A DNA stretch of 64,000 nt from Lytechinus variegatus (Eukaryota; Echinodermata; Echinoidea; Temnopleuroida; Toxopneustidae): positions 37,439,733-37,503,732 of the forward strand of contig NC_054747.1 in the NCBI RefSeq assembly GCF_018143015.1. The letters are read 5' to 3'. This document shows, in pieces, positions 34,606-46,474 of this stretch (position 1 is the first letter of the stretch; each line of letters starts with the position of its first letter). The translations under genes and the position numbers were made by a program. Below the pieces are notes generated by a model, which made no database searches, was not told the origin of the DNA, and worked only from the letters and a program-made list of their open reading frames with translations.

Positions 34606-34814
34606 TTAAATATGGTGTAGTCTTTGCTCTAGACCCATGCAGTTATTTCAAAATAGGAAATTATTAGAAACGATAAAAACAGACAAACAATATTAACCAA
34701 GACGCCACAATATCATTGATGTAGAATAACGTTGTTGTTGTTGTTATTTTGGGTATTTAAAGCGCGTACCATTCAGATCTAAATATTTACGCCTTTTCTT
34801 AATTTGACGTTTTG

Positions 34815-34880
34815 TGGTATTCAATTCAATTCAATTTTATTACTTCACTTCCATCAAACAAAAACAAGTTGTATACCAAC
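34815..34880 (-). mobile_element. LINE 3' tail fragment
   Basis: Same terminus as 2456-2515 with a (TTGAA)n tail on the minus strand. It lies near the turn-point of the foldback element. Confidence 0.5.
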
Positions 34881-35079
34881 TTACGGTATGCCTTATCACA
34901 GGGTTTTATAGTTTGGGAGATGCTGGTGTCTAAGTTTTTAGATTAATCTTTTGCTTAATTTGTATTTTAAGAGAACTGGATGTGGGGTAAAGACAACTCT
35001 CTAAACCCAAGCATTTAACTGGGTTTGATTTTAAAGATTGGTCTTAGCTTTGATTTTTTTTCAATATTTATTTATCTTA

Positions 35080-37760
35080 TAAATATCTGGGTCTAGACGA
35101 AGGTCTAAGCATAATAATAATGCTATTCAACAGGAATAAGAATATGACAAAGTCTTATGTTTTTAAGATTGTTTGAATTAATTTCTAAATGACTGGGTCT
35201 GGAATAGAGACAACGCTCTAACATGTGCTTTTGTACTTGGTCTTAATTTGGAGGATTGTTGGTTCTTAGATTCGTTGTTGGGGGTTGGGCTTTATTGTTT
35301 TTCATTCTTGAAATAATTGTGTCTGGAGAAAGTCTACAATCGATCTCCATGTTATTCCACTGTAGTTAGATTATTGGGTATTTGTTTTAGACAATTTTAT
35401 TTTTAAATAATAACCAAGTCTGGAAAATGGACGTTTTCTTTGCAAATGCATAATTACAATGTTTGGTAGGGGTCTTAGTATTATTATACAAAAGAATCTG
35501 GGTGTGGGGTACAGACATATTTTTTACTGGGTGTAACTTTTGAAAACTGGTTTTAGATTTAATTTTCTTTTTTTAATTCATTTCTTAGATAACCTGGTCT
35601 GGAGGAAAGAGTACGTTTTACAACTCATGTTATTCCAAGAGAATATGATAGGGTCTTATGTTAGATTTTTTTCGTAATTTTTGTAATAATTAGGTCTGGA
35701 ATATAGACAACATTCTAAACCTCTTTTTAAAAACATGTTCTTAGGTTCAAGGATTGCTTGGTATTAGATTTGGAGTTATTTATATTTTTACTCTTAGCCT
35801 TATTTTGAAAAACAAATGACTGGGTCTGGCTGAAAGACTACGCTATATGTCCATGTTATCCAGCATTAATAAGATTATGGGGTTCTTTATACGGTTTTTT
35901 TGTTGTTGTATTGTTATTTAAAATTTTTGAATAACAGGGTTTGGAGAAAAGGCTAAGCTCGATTTTCTTTTTTTCCACTGGAATATCATTATGGTATCTT
36001 AGTTTGGACTTATATTATAATTTTTGAAATAACTGGGTCTGGAAAAAAGACTTTGGACTTACATTATAATTTTTGAAACTACTGCGTCTGGAAAAAGACT
36101 TTGGGCTCATATTGTGCTTTATGAAGGCATTACTATAGGGTTCTAGTTTTTAGTTTTAAATAACCGGGTCTGGAGAAAAGACTATGCTTGATTCTCAATT
36201 TACTCATAGCGTGTGTATTCACAATACGTTCAGTACAATTTAAAACAACAACAAAGACTTTGATTCCACCAGTTTTAATTAACTGGGTCTGGAGAGAAGA
36301 CTAGGCTCGATTCTCATTTTTATTCCACCGGAACATCATTATCGTATCTTAGTTTGGACTTATATCATAATATTTGAAACAATCGGGTCTTTGGAATATA
36401 TTATTATCTTTTGAACAACCGGGTCTGGAATAAAGGCTTTGGATTTATATTATGATTTTTGAAACAACAGGGTCTGGAAAAATACTTTGGATTTATATTA
36501 TAATTTTTGAAACAACGGGTCTGGAGAAAAGACTTTGGACTTTATTATCTTTTTTTATACAATCGGGTCTGGAATTAAGATTTGGATTATTTTTATTTAA
36601 TTTTTTGAAAAACAACACAGGGTCTGGGTGAAAAAAAGACTTTGGATTTATATATTATTTTTTTTAAACAACCGGGTCTGAAGAAACGACTTTCGGACTT
36701 ATATTATATTATTATTACATTTTAATTTCTGGTAACAACGGATAAATGATTTTGGCTTACGGCATCTTTGATTTTTCTTAAACAAACGGTCTGGAATAAA
36801 GATGGTCTTTTGATTAATCATATTAATTTGAAGGGTCAATACGGGGTGGGTCTTAATAAAGATTTTGGAATTATAGGGTCTTATTAATATATGTCTGAAA
36901 ACAAGGGTCTGAAATAAAGAAAAAAACTTTGGATTTATATTATATTTTTTTTAAACAACCGGGTCTTGAAAGGGTTTGGAACTTACATTTATTTTATCTT
37001 TTTTGAAACAATCGGGTCTGGAATAAAGACTTTAGGCTCATATGATTATTTCTTAAACAACCGGGTCTGGAATAAAGACTTTGTACTTATAATTATCATT
37101 TCTGAAACAATCGGGTCTGGAATAAAGACTTTGGACTTATATTATAATTTTTGAAACAACAGGGTCTGGAAAAAGACTTTGGATTTATATTATAATTTTT
37201 TTAAACAACCGGGTCTGGAGAAACGACTTTGGACTTATATTATCTTTTTTGAAACAATCGGGTCTGGAATAAAGACTTTACGCTCATATGATTATTTCTT
37301 AAACAACCGGGTCTGGAATAAAGACTTTGGACTTATATTATCATTTTTGAAACAATCGGGTCTGGAATAAAGTCTTTGGACTTATTTTATTATTTTCGAA
37401 ACAACCGGGTCTGGAATAAAGACTTTGGATTTATATCATAATTTTTGAAACAACAGGGTCTGGAAAAAGACTTTGGATTTATATTATATGTTTTTAAACA
37501 ACCAGGTCTGGAGAAACGACTTTGGACTTCTATTATCATTTTTTAAGCAATCGGGTCTGGAATAAAGACTTTAGGCTCATATGATTATTTCTTAAACAAC
37601 CGTGTCTGGAATAAAGACTTTGTACTTATATTATAATTTTTTAAACAACCGGGTCTGGAATAAAGACTTTGGGCTCATATTATTATTTTTGAAACAACCG
37701 GGTCTGGAATAAAGACTTTAGATTTATAGTATAATTTGTTAATTAACCGGGTCAGGAAAA
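35080..37760 (-). repeat. right array of ~49 bp units
   Basis: Dozens of GGGTCTGGAATAAAGACTTT units with TTTTTGAAACAACC spacers. They are the reverse complement of the left array. Units from about 36.4 kb outward are well conserved; those from 35.1 to 36.3 kb are degenerate. Short ORFs over the array are repeat artefacts. Confidence 0.9.
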
Positions 37761-37844
37761 GAGACTTTGCACTTTTGTGCTATATGAACGCATTACTATA
37801 CGATTTTAGTTCAGAACGGATTTGCCAAAAATCCCTTCAAATTT

Positions 37845-38062
37845 ATTACATTTGTGGGTAAAGTCATTATTACATTTGTGGGCGATCAAAAATTATTACA
37901 TTTGTGGGTAAAGTGCATTATTACATTTGTGGGTGAAATTATTACATTTGTGGGTAAAGTGTTATTACATTTGTGGGCGTTATTACATTTGTGGGTAAAG
38001 TGTTATTACATTTGTGGGCGTTATTACATTTGTGGGCGTTATTACATTTGTGGGTGCAACAA
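37845..38062 (-). repeat. right outer array, 10 units
   Basis: Ten TTATTACATTTGTGGG units, the mirror of 30058-30276 unit by unit and spacer by spacer. The following C-run and AAAAATCCTGCGTACGCGCC may belong to another element at the junction. Confidence 0.92.
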
Positions 38063-38099
38063 CCCCCCCCCCCCCCCCCTTTCAAAAATCCTGCGTACG

Positions 38100-38388
38100 C
38101 GCCTGGTTACAGACATACAGTATTATGATAATTTAAGCAGATGCTTGAGCTGTTGTCACACCTTTGGATATATGATATACCATTGAACTATGAAGAGATG
38201 GACGATTAAAACAAGCATCTATTTGATCCAGTGATAGTCACCGTCATCTGGTAAAAACGGTTAAACTAACTCTTACTTAAAGAAAAAATAATGTGCCTCA
38301 ACTATTTACAGAAGTGTGTGAGGCGTAGTAATAATCATGATAATTGAAATACATGTAATATCAATCTTTAAGTTTGAAATATACAATA
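38100..38388. other. intergenic
   Basis: Nothing recognisable between the foldback element and the broken Ig-gene duplicate. Confidence 0.35.
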
Positions 38389-38770
38389 CAACCAAAAAAA
38401 AAATTGTTAGAGAATCACATTGCCGTATCTCTACTGGTACAGCTTTCATTTCTGTTTATATCAAACTTGCCAGATATCTCTGCAGATTGTGGGATGGGCT
38501 GTATTCGGTTTCTCCATTACACATCTTTCAGTTTTGTCACTATGCAAGTTTTTCGATGTAGATGGAATTTTAGACGCAACATTACCTTGACTTAGTTTAA
38601 TGAAGACAAAGAAGATGTTCATGAGAAATGATAAAATGGCTACAGGTATTATCAAAGAATATACGATAGCTGCTTTTGATTCATTTCTGATTTTTTCGTT
38701 GCATTAGTAGTGGATGTCAACAAGACAAAAGCAGTAGACATCATAAGTATCATCATAAATTGTAAGAAAG
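38389..38770 (-). pseudogene. broken duplicate of the 3' part of the Ig-superfamily gene
   Basis: Shares extended stretches with 39770-40110: CTTTCATTTCTGTTTATA, CAGATATCTC, GTTTCTCCATTACAC (GTTTCTCCGTTACAC in the gene), ACAGGTATTATCAAAGAAT, and AGACATCATAA. It covers the transmembrane and cytoplasmic part of the intact neighbour. The frame is disrupted and the extracellular part is missing. It points to a local tandem duplication on the minus strand. Confidence 0.7.
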
Positions 38771-39517
38771 TACAAGACACAAAAGGAAATCATTCTGATA
38801 TTCCCAACATAGGAACAATAAAACATTTAATATCTAGAAATAACATAAATTGTAAAAGGTAAATTGACGAAAGAACAAGATACACGAGGAAATCATTCTG
38901 ATATTCCCAATATATGTATATATATATTTCCTTGTCTTAATCTCTATCAGTTTGTCTCATATTTTGAGCTCTTTATAATGATGAAAATTATGATATTGCA
39001 CTCAGATACAAAGAAGAAAAAAATGTGACGCAACGATATGACAAAGAACTTATTTACATTTTTACATTTTTTGTTTATTGACTCTTTACTTTTCGTACTC
39101 TCACTGTTAATCTATTGATGAAGGAACATTTATCTACATTTAAGTTTACTGCATCTGATGCATCCGACTTGTAATTAAGAGATATCGAAAAAAGCATGTC
39201 TTCAAATTATAATATAGTCCATGTCCTTCGATATACATGTGCTGTATTGCACTGTTCAATATACATGATATAGTGAGGTTGCTCTGCTAGAACACAGTCA
39301 GAACAATAGAAACAAAGGATTGAATCAACAATTTCAATCCATTTGATTATCAAACATATGTTTTTCTTCATCATAATCTTGGCGCTTCTTGAAAATCAAA
39401 GATAACTCTGCGGTGAAGTTGGAAATTCTTAATTCATTGTATTTTCATCTAACATTTAGTAATTGAATGCATACAAGTACGTGCAAATCTGTCATTGGCA
39501 TGCATTTATTTAGATAA
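38771..39517. other. AT-rich spacer with a ~30 bp direct repeat
   Basis: GGAAATCATTCTGATATTCC occurs at about 38786 and 38890. Otherwise nothing is seen. AATAAA on the minus strand near 39505-39510 may serve the Ig gene. Confidence 0.4.
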
Positions 39518-39678
39518 GGGTCCCGTTTCATAAAGGACTTGCAACTGTTGTAACTTTGTCATTATATGGCAACTACCATGGTAACAATTGTCAGCAGCCA
39601 ATCATAATCAAGGTTACCATGGTAGTTGCCATAATGGCAACGTTACAGCAGTTGCAAGTCCTCTATGAAACGGGCCCC
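39518..39678. mobile_element. 161 bp palindromic MITE in the Ig gene 3' flank
   Basis: GGGTCCCGTTTCATAAAGGA against (reverse complement) GGGGCCCGTTTCATAGAGGA; the arms pair through GGCAACTACCATGGTAAC. It sits between the gene's stop codon and its candidate polyadenylation signal, so it may form an RNA hairpin in the 3' UTR. Confidence 0.85.
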
Positions 39679-39753
39679 ACATATCTAAAGGAATGGATAA
39701 GTAATTTCATTTTGTATAAATTTACCAGGTGAGGAGATGAAGCTCACGTTTTC

Positions 39754-40860
39754 TCACATCGTCATGGCTCGACTTTCATTTCTGTTTATACCAAATTCAT
39801 CAGATATCTCAGCAGACCGTTTAACATGTTTAAGGGGCTGATAACAATGATTTGTAATCTGTTTCTCCGTTACACCTTTGGCACGTTTTTCAGTATAGGC
39901 CCGTTTATAGGTTTTTCGATGGAGGTTGGTCTTCTGACCAACATTGGCTCGACTAGCTTTATTCCAGACATAGTACATGATTAAAATAAATGAAACCATG
40001 GCGACAGGTATTGTCAAAGAATATATAACTGCTTTTGGTTCTTTTCCTGTGTTTTTCATTTCATTAGTAGATGTTGACAAGACGAAAACAGTAGACATCA
40101 TAATTGCTGCCACGTCTGTAGGCTTGTACTTATTTTTTGTGCTCATTATTGTACTTATTGTTGGTATTTTTGTCACGATTGGTTCGGTAGGGCATGGGTC
40201 TGTGCTATGGATATTCTGTAGAAACAATGCACAATCATCACATGCACATCTTGATTTATCTTCCTGCCGATCAGAAGAGCAACAAAATACTGGCTGTGAT
40301 TTTCTAATGAGAAGAGTCTGTTTCAGAAGAGAGCCAGTTTCAATAGGTTTTGTCAACGGAGGCATCCATAGACCATCTTGATAGCATTCAATATTTCCTG
40401 GTAGACTACCAGCTTTAGCTGTACAGTCTACTGCCACCCAATCTCCGCCTCTATCATTACCTACAACACATGAGGCATTACCAGGAGGATAGTCTACCTC
40501 AAGCCATACTCTATGTGTACCATCACCTATTATGTCACCATCCTTATATACTAACAAAATGTATGTTCCTTGATCATCTTTCATTAGATCTCTTATTGTA
40601 AGATCCAGCGAGCAGTTACCTTTGATAATCATATTATTAACCTCAAATCTCTGGACCTGATTTGCAGGCAAAGACAGTGATGACCCTTTTGTTGACCTAT
40701 AAAGTGGCCATCTGTTAGATTGTTGTAATGTAATTTTTGTACTATCACAGGGATACGGGAAAATCAAGTTGGCCTCTTGACCTTGCATCAAGAATATTCC
40801 TTCAGATTCATACACTATATGAGTAATAAGTAAAGTGATTAAAATAATGAGTTTTACCAT
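39754..40860 (-). CDS. single-pass Ig-superfamily membrane receptor, intronless
   Basis: 368 aa. ATG at 40860 lies in an excellent context (CACCATGG). Residues 1-21 form a signal peptide (MVKLIILITLLITHIVYESEG, first 20 hydrophobic-rich). An Ig V-like domain spans about 25-122 with C38, C83 and a D96-x-G-x-Y100 motif; the canonical F-strand Cys after Y-x is Leu102. A second Cys-rich Ig-like region spans about 124-215 (C131, C146, C159, C193, C194, C205, C207, C210). A Thr/Ser-rich stalk is followed by a transmembrane helix at about 277-299 (IYSLTIPVAMVSFILIMYYV) and a basic 69-residue tail with YQPL at 340-343, a YxxL-type motif. N-glycosylation sites are N82 and N128. It probably acts as a cell-surface recognition or adhesion receptor; the ligand is unknown. 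Lack of introns is unusual for the superfamily. Confidence 0.8.
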   Translation of the reverse strand: MVKLIILITLLITHIVYESEGIFLMQGQEANLIFPYPCDSTKITLQQSNRWPLYRSTKGSSLSLPANQVQRFEVNNMIIKGNCSLDLTIRDLMKDDQGTYILLVYKDGDIIGDGTHRVWLEVDYPPGNASCVVGNDRGGDWVAVDCTAKAGSLPGNIECYQDGLWMPPLTKPIETGSLLKQTLLIRKSQPVFCCSSDRQEDKSRCACDDCALFLQNIHSTDPCPTEPIVTKIPTISTIMSTKNKYKPTDVAAIMMSTVFVLSTSTNEMKNTGKEPKAVIYSLTIPVAMVSFILIMYYVWNKASRANVGQKTNLHRKTYKRAYTEKRAKGVTEKQITNHCYQPLKHVKRSAEISDEFGINRNESRAMTM

Positions 40861-41420
40861 GGTGCTTTTAAATGTAGCAATTCAGACTTTAATCTTGGAT
40901 TAAATTACACAATACTCATTAACATATAAAATATAGATAACCAAAATGTGGGATTGAAATAACATCGGAATAACATGTAACAAACTAAAATACAATGGTC
41001 TACACACAAAATGATTTAAATCGTAGTGAAACGTATGTAGCATATGAGATGAGAGTCTCTCATTCCTGGTATGTGTCTTGATGTCCACAGATGTCTAGAG
41101 GGTTGACTTGGTTTACTGCTCTGTCGTATTAACCGGAGATATGTCCTGGGCTTTCGTTATGCTTCACTTCAGCTCAAGGGATATCAATGTCAGAATATTT
41201 CTATGGCCGAGAGAATGTTGCAGATAGTCCTTGATTTATTTATTTTTTAAATACTGTGAAGTAAAGAGACATTCAGAGATCGAGTCATAAAGTATAATGC
41301 TGAGCAAATAGTTTCTGGTGAAGGTGAAGCTTATTTTCTTGAGATTTGAATGTACTAGCTATACAGGCCTATCACATATCTAGAGGAAGCTCACCATCCT
41401 CTGGAAAAAATATATATATA
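40861..41420. other. 5' flank of the Ig gene
   Basis: AT-rich, nothing recognisable. A promoter for the minus-strand gene would lie here, but no unambiguous TATA or initiator was seen. Confidence 0.35.
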
Positions 41421-41684
41421 TACCGTGTGTCTCAAAAAAAACGTAACACTTTTGAAATGGTTGCCAAATTGAGCATGTATTATTTCATGAAAAAAATGTC
41501 AATATGTATGGAAAGCTAAAGGACCAACCTTTCATATGAAATGAAAAAATTGAAAAAAAAATCATGCTTCGATGAACAGGGGTCATACAGCTTTCTATAC
41601 ATATTGACATTTCTTCATAAAATTAAATATGCTCAATTTGGCAACCATTTCAAAAGTGTTACGGGTTTTTTTAGACACACGGTA
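41421..41684. mobile_element. mariner-like palindromic MITE (TA target)
   Basis: TACCGTGTGTCTCAAAAA at the left is mirrored at the right (reverse complement TACCGTGTGTCTAAAAA). The arms pair for about 100 bp (AACACTTTTGAAATGGTTGC, CAATATGTATGGAAAGC). TA at both ends. Well preserved; superfamily inferred from TA and the end sequence. Confidence 0.85.
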
Positions 41685-42535
41685 GAAAAGGAAAATATAC
41701 TTCTCAACTACTAAAATTGACTTTCATTAAATCATAAAATGTTAACTGACAAATAATTTACCTTGTAATCAACATTTAAAATTAAATTACTATCGATAGT
41801 GCAAATTGTGACGCTAATGATCAAAGCTACTAACATACGTGATCACTGAAACTGAAAACCACGCCTGATTAATGGTGGCTAAATCCCAAATATATTGTGT
41901 GATTCAATAATTGCTGAAACCAGATTCTTTTGGGGGGTAGATCACGAAGAAATAATTTTTTAAAGGTTTTTTTGTCATTTTCATACATCCTTTCTTTGAA
42001 CAATCAAACAATAATCCTTCTTTCAAGGTGATGATGGCATTTTTTTTCGATCAGGTTATAGTAAAAAAAACATGCATTCCTTGTTAAAGAGATGAAGAAA
42101 TAACCTGTACTCACTCTGTTATCTAGATGATATATCAGGAGCAGCGTTGTTATTTTCCTTTCAAGCTGAATTCACAATTATTACAGAAAACATGTACATG
42201 TATATTTGGTTGTGAATTGATAGCCCTTTGTCCGATTAATAACAGAAAAGGGATAAATTTGTTTCAAGTTCAATTCATCTAGTCACATAATAGTATTTTA
42301 TGGGAAACTTGAAACCTGTCGTGTAAAGATAAAAGATTTATCATTAAATCAACACAGAGTAATCAATTAGTATATAAATGTAAACATGGAATTGTTGCAT
42401 ATATTGTTTCAACCAATATACATATAGATTATGCAGTCAGACTTCATATTAGAATAAAATTCATAAGAGGCCTTTTGTTTCAAATCTGACGACTTTTACG
42501 TAAGGAAGCTAATGTAACCTTTTAAAGGTCAACTT
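41685..42535. other. intergenic
   Basis: AT-rich; nothing recognisable. Confidence 0.35.
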
Positions 42536-42690
42536 ATTAAAGGTCAAGTCCATCTAAGCAAAATGTTGATTTTTTTAATGCATTTTTGAGAAAAATCGAT
42601 CTCGTATACGGCTGTAGATTTCATCAAAATCGGATGTAAATAAGAAAGTTGTGACATTTTAAAGTTTCGCTTATTTTTCACAAAACACTA
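42536..42690 (+). mobile_element. T1 MITE, left half only
   Basis: TTAAAGGTCAAGTCCATC through AAGAAAGTTGTGACATTTTA, then diverges. A truncated T1 copy. Confidence 0.6.
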
Positions 42691-42782
42691 ATAAATACCA
42701 ATACATTAGCATGATTAGTAAGAAAGGGAAATGAATTAAAAGATGACAAACGGGCAAAAAAAGGGGAAAGATAAATTTGAAT

Positions 42783-42924
42783 GAACCAAGTTTCATGAAC
42801 TAGGTCCATATATTTTTTAATTTATGCTGTGATTTCAAAAACTTAACCTTCGGTTAAGATTTGTGTTGACGCCGCCGCCGTCGGAAAGGCGGCGCCTATA
42901 GTCTCACTCTGTTTTGCAGGTGAG
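42783..42924 (-). mobile_element. HINE-like element D, end fragment
   Basis: On the minus strand it has the CTCACCTGC hairpin end, TATAGGCGCCGCCTTTCC and GGCGGCGTCAACACAAATC, as in elements A and C. The fragment is truncated before the tandem core. Confidence 0.65.
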
Positions 42925-44852
42925 AAAAAAATGAAACTTTACAATTGGAATATATATCATATATTGATAAAATTCTCTCATTATTTAAAAAAAAATTCCA
43001 GCATGATGTTAATAATGGCTAACAACCAGCATTTATAATATGCCAGGTATTATATAATTATCCTGTTATACAATATCTAATTGCGTTGTTTTATAAACCA
43101 TGTAAATATTTTGGGGGTTTGGTATGAAATGACAGACCTCGGCCAGCATTTAATTCGATACGTAAGCTATAATAATAATACACATTTTACTCAGTATTTT
43201 TAAAGTAAAATATTATTCATCTTTGATATCAATTTTTTTTCTTTAATAAAAGTCAGAAGTCTGTCTAAAGTTTGGCTTGCATGCACTATACAAACATACA
43301 TTCAGTACATTGCACATTATTTTGCTTTTAACTTTATGACGTCATAATAGTAATTTTTTAGTATTTTGCTTAAATTTGGCTTCATAAAGCGTGATCTGAA
43401 TAAGAGTTAAACATTTTGCTCAGCAGAGTAAAATATCAAATAAAATACTTAATCAATACTTTCAGTTGAATAACCAGCCCTGGTCTATTTTTGTTTGTAC
43501 TTTTATATTTTGTTACATTAGTATAACTGTCTTGAAAATGAACAAAGGGGAATCCAGCCTTGGCCATAAAATGTGTTGGAAAGGATAAAAAATAAATAAA
43601 ATCGAATGGTGAAAGTTTGAAAGATATCAGACAATCAATAAAAAGGTTACGGCTGCTTTAAACTGAGAACCCTAAGACTTTGTAGATTTCAAATTGGCAA
43701 CTGGGTAAGTAAATTATGACAAAGTGCAAGGACAAAGTTCCCATAGGCCTTGTACTTAATTATCAGGAATTTGTGTATTCTCCGATGTACCCATTACCCT
43801 GGGGCAGTAATCAAAATATAACCAAGGCAGTAAATTTTCATATTCTGATGAAAAAATATATAATTTGAAGTAAAACTTTTGAAATATGACATTTTAGACA
43901 TTTCATTTTATTGAGTACATGGAAGAGTAGTCCTTACCTTACATGTGACATCCCATATGAAGCCAATTTGAAGTCTCCATGGGCATAGTGATTACCAACA
44001 TGTACAACTTTTAAAAATTAATAACTTCCTCATTGTTTGTCCGATACTGTTCAAATTTTCACCTGTCAACTTGTCTGATTTTCCTTTTTCCTCTAGATTT
44101 CTAAAAACAAGCTGTACAAGTTTTATTTGGGTTTGATTCCCCTTTAAACAAAAAAATACAAAAAACATGTCTCCAGTATCTATCAATATGGCTATATTTT
44201 CATTCCACAAATATACTTACAACACATACCAGTTTGCACAATACGCATCAATGACTATTAAACAACAATGATTTGCTTCATAATATTACATACTAAGAAT
44301 AACCATCAGTTATAATTACATGCATGTTATATAACATAATATCCCATCTTTAATTGCATTATGTACAGTATATTAAAAAGTGCACACATGTATTCACTAT
44401 TTGTTATATCAATTTTTTTCATGATATAAATTGTAACATATTGATGACAAAATATAAATGCACAGAGTTGTTAAGATATAGGATGATTATTTATCAGACC
44501 TTGGCCCCTTAACACATAGATTTGTAATTGATTTTCATGTTGATAAGTAAAATTGATAAAGCATAATGATCAATGCTATTAATTGTAAAATCTACCTAAG
44601 ACTGATAAGTGAACTTTGTGAAACAAGGTCCAGGGCACATATCACAAATCTTAGAATATGGCTTTACAATTCAGTGATTGCAATGACCACAATGTACAAA
44701 TGCAAAAGTCTACCCTAATATTAATGTATAAGTTTTGTGTCACAATGTACAGATTTTTCAGTAAGCTTTTTGCAAACTGAACAAATCAGATATTGCAAGT
44801 CACGTGTGACTTTCAATCATTTCAGACCATACAAGTTGAAATAAGATATATA
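42925..44852. other. intergenic
   Basis: AT-rich. The segment at about 44020-44150 (CTTCCTCATTGTTTGTCCG, GATTCCCCTTTAA) resembles the right end of a T2-type TTAA MITE. No gene is supported. Confidence 0.4.
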
Positions 44853-45085
44853 TACAGTGGTGATCAAAGGTTAGTGTAAACCACAAAAAATGAATAGATT
44901 CAAAGTGTACATGTTCTGCCATGTTTTTGATATTCAATTGGAAATTCAGGTTATGAAACAATTATTACATTCAATAAATATGTTTCTCCTGGCTTGCTGA
45001 ACATTGTAGTGTTGTCTACATTCAACACTCAGCATGGAGGAGTGGAGTTTTTGGTGGGGTTCACTAGTTTTTGACCACAACTGTA
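44853..45085. mobile_element. Tc1/mariner-like MITE (TA target)
   Basis: TACAGTGGTGATCAAAGGTT at the left, and (reverse complement) TACAGTTGTGGTCAAAAACT at the right, about 230 bp apart, bounded by TA. CAGT-type ends are typical of Tc1/mariner. No transposase. Confidence 0.75.
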
Positions 45086-45204
45086 TATGGATAAAATATT
45101 CAAAATCCAACTAGCATTTTTTTTCTAAGCTGAGGGTTTGAACATTAGACTGCTTAGGAACAATGCAGGAAAGATCAAACCAATCTTAAATTGAGCCAGA
45201 ATCA

Positions 45205-45305
45205 GTAGTGACTCGTCAAGGGGGGGGACAGAGATACGTCCCTTGCATGGGTTGTGACTCGTCAGGGGGGGCAGTCTGCCCCCCCCCCCCAGGTACGCTA
45301 GTGGC
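45205..45305. mobile_element. fragment of the hAT-like MITE family
   Basis: GTGACTCGTCA, ATACGTCCCTTGCAT and a C-run followed by AGGTACGCTAGT match the right half of 27706-27957. Confidence 0.6.
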
Positions 45306-46474
45306 TAGAATAATATTTTTAAATCTTTAAATCAACTGAATGGCTATAATGACAATTGAAACTTTATGAATTTGGTTTTTGTTTAGGCCAACATAGGATG
45401 CAAAATGTCAGAAAAAATTGTGGCATCTCATCATCTAATTTGGCCCTTTAATATTCAAGTCCATTGTAAATCATACACAGATTTTAAAATAGCTTTACGA
45501 AAGTCGATTCACATGTAGGCAATGAAACAGGGTCATGAGCATGAACTAGGTGCTCTATATTGAAAATTATGACATGGCAAAAGGAAAATGAGTTAAAACT
45601 TCTCTGGCATATATTTTAGTCACGTAGACCTAGAACTTAATAAGACCACAGGCTGACAGAAAGGGACCGGATTCATAGTAGAAAAGGTATGCATATAGGA
45701 TCTGTTCATCAAACTAAATTTGACATAATGGTAGCTGCCATGGTAACACTATCCAACAGCCAATCAAAATCAAGTATTCCATGGATGTTACTTACCCGAC
45801 CTAGAAGATACCAAGACCACAGGGTGACAGAATAGTCCATATGAAGTAGGGTTTAATGTAGACCCTTGTTTAACTTATGGAAAGCCAAACATGTCAAAAT
45901 CTTGTTTGGGTAATATGCTTCTGTTTGCTTTCCTAATTCTCTAATATTGAAATGAACCACCTTTTTTTCTCCTCCTTCTCAGACAGTGAAGGATGATCTT
46001 AGAATCAAATGATCCAATTCATTAAACCTCTATTCCTTGTCATAATTGGCTATCCATAGTTAAACCACAAATTAGGACCAGTTTAAATCAAACCCGACTT
46101 TAGAATATGGGCCAATGGGAACGGAATCATAGCAAAGAAGAAAGGTAAAAAAAACATCTAGGGTCTGTTTTATCAATTCTATTTGATAGATTTGCCATCT
46201 AATGGTAACATTGCAAGACAATCGATAAAAATTAAGGATTCTATCAAAGTTACCAACAAAGATGGAAAAGTTATCATCGTAACTTTTAAGCCACTTCATG
46301 ATTGAGATAATTAAGAAGAAACTTTTAATTTATTAGATCATGATCTAGCTGACATTGTTTTCTTAAGCATTAACATTTTTCCTTTTAAAGGAAAAATGAC
46401 AAGGAAATTAGAAGTACATGTAGAATGGTCAGCAAACGGGACAAGGTTTGAAATGTAAGATTTATGGTTGCACT
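45306..46474. other. intergenic
   Basis: Contains a decayed copy (about 45700-45790) of the ACCATGGTAAC-bearing MITE of 39518, with GGTAGCTGCCATGGTAACA. No gene. Confidence 0.45.

Larger units (their letters stand above)
30055..38066. mobile_element. ~8 kb foldback (TU-like) element with long inverted repeats
   Basis: Two arms in opposite orientation meet near 34.9 kb. Each arm has, from outside in, ten CCCACAAATGTAATAA units; a unique stretch with GGGATTTTTGGCAAATCCGT and ATCGTATAGTAATGCG; and a long array of ~49 bp units around CTTTATTCCAGACCCGG (left) or its complement (right). This organisation matches foldback transposons such as Drosophila FB and the sea urchin TU family, known for long inverted repeats built of tandem units. 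No transposase was seen. The left arm has been invaded by a T1 MITE, a HINE-like element and a SINE-like sequence. Exact ends and target duplication are not settled. Confidence 0.8.

Noticed and set aside
36966-37370. Plus-strand ORFs with repeated TIGSGIKTL
   Set aside because: Translation of the ~49 bp array; length matches the array period and not a gene.
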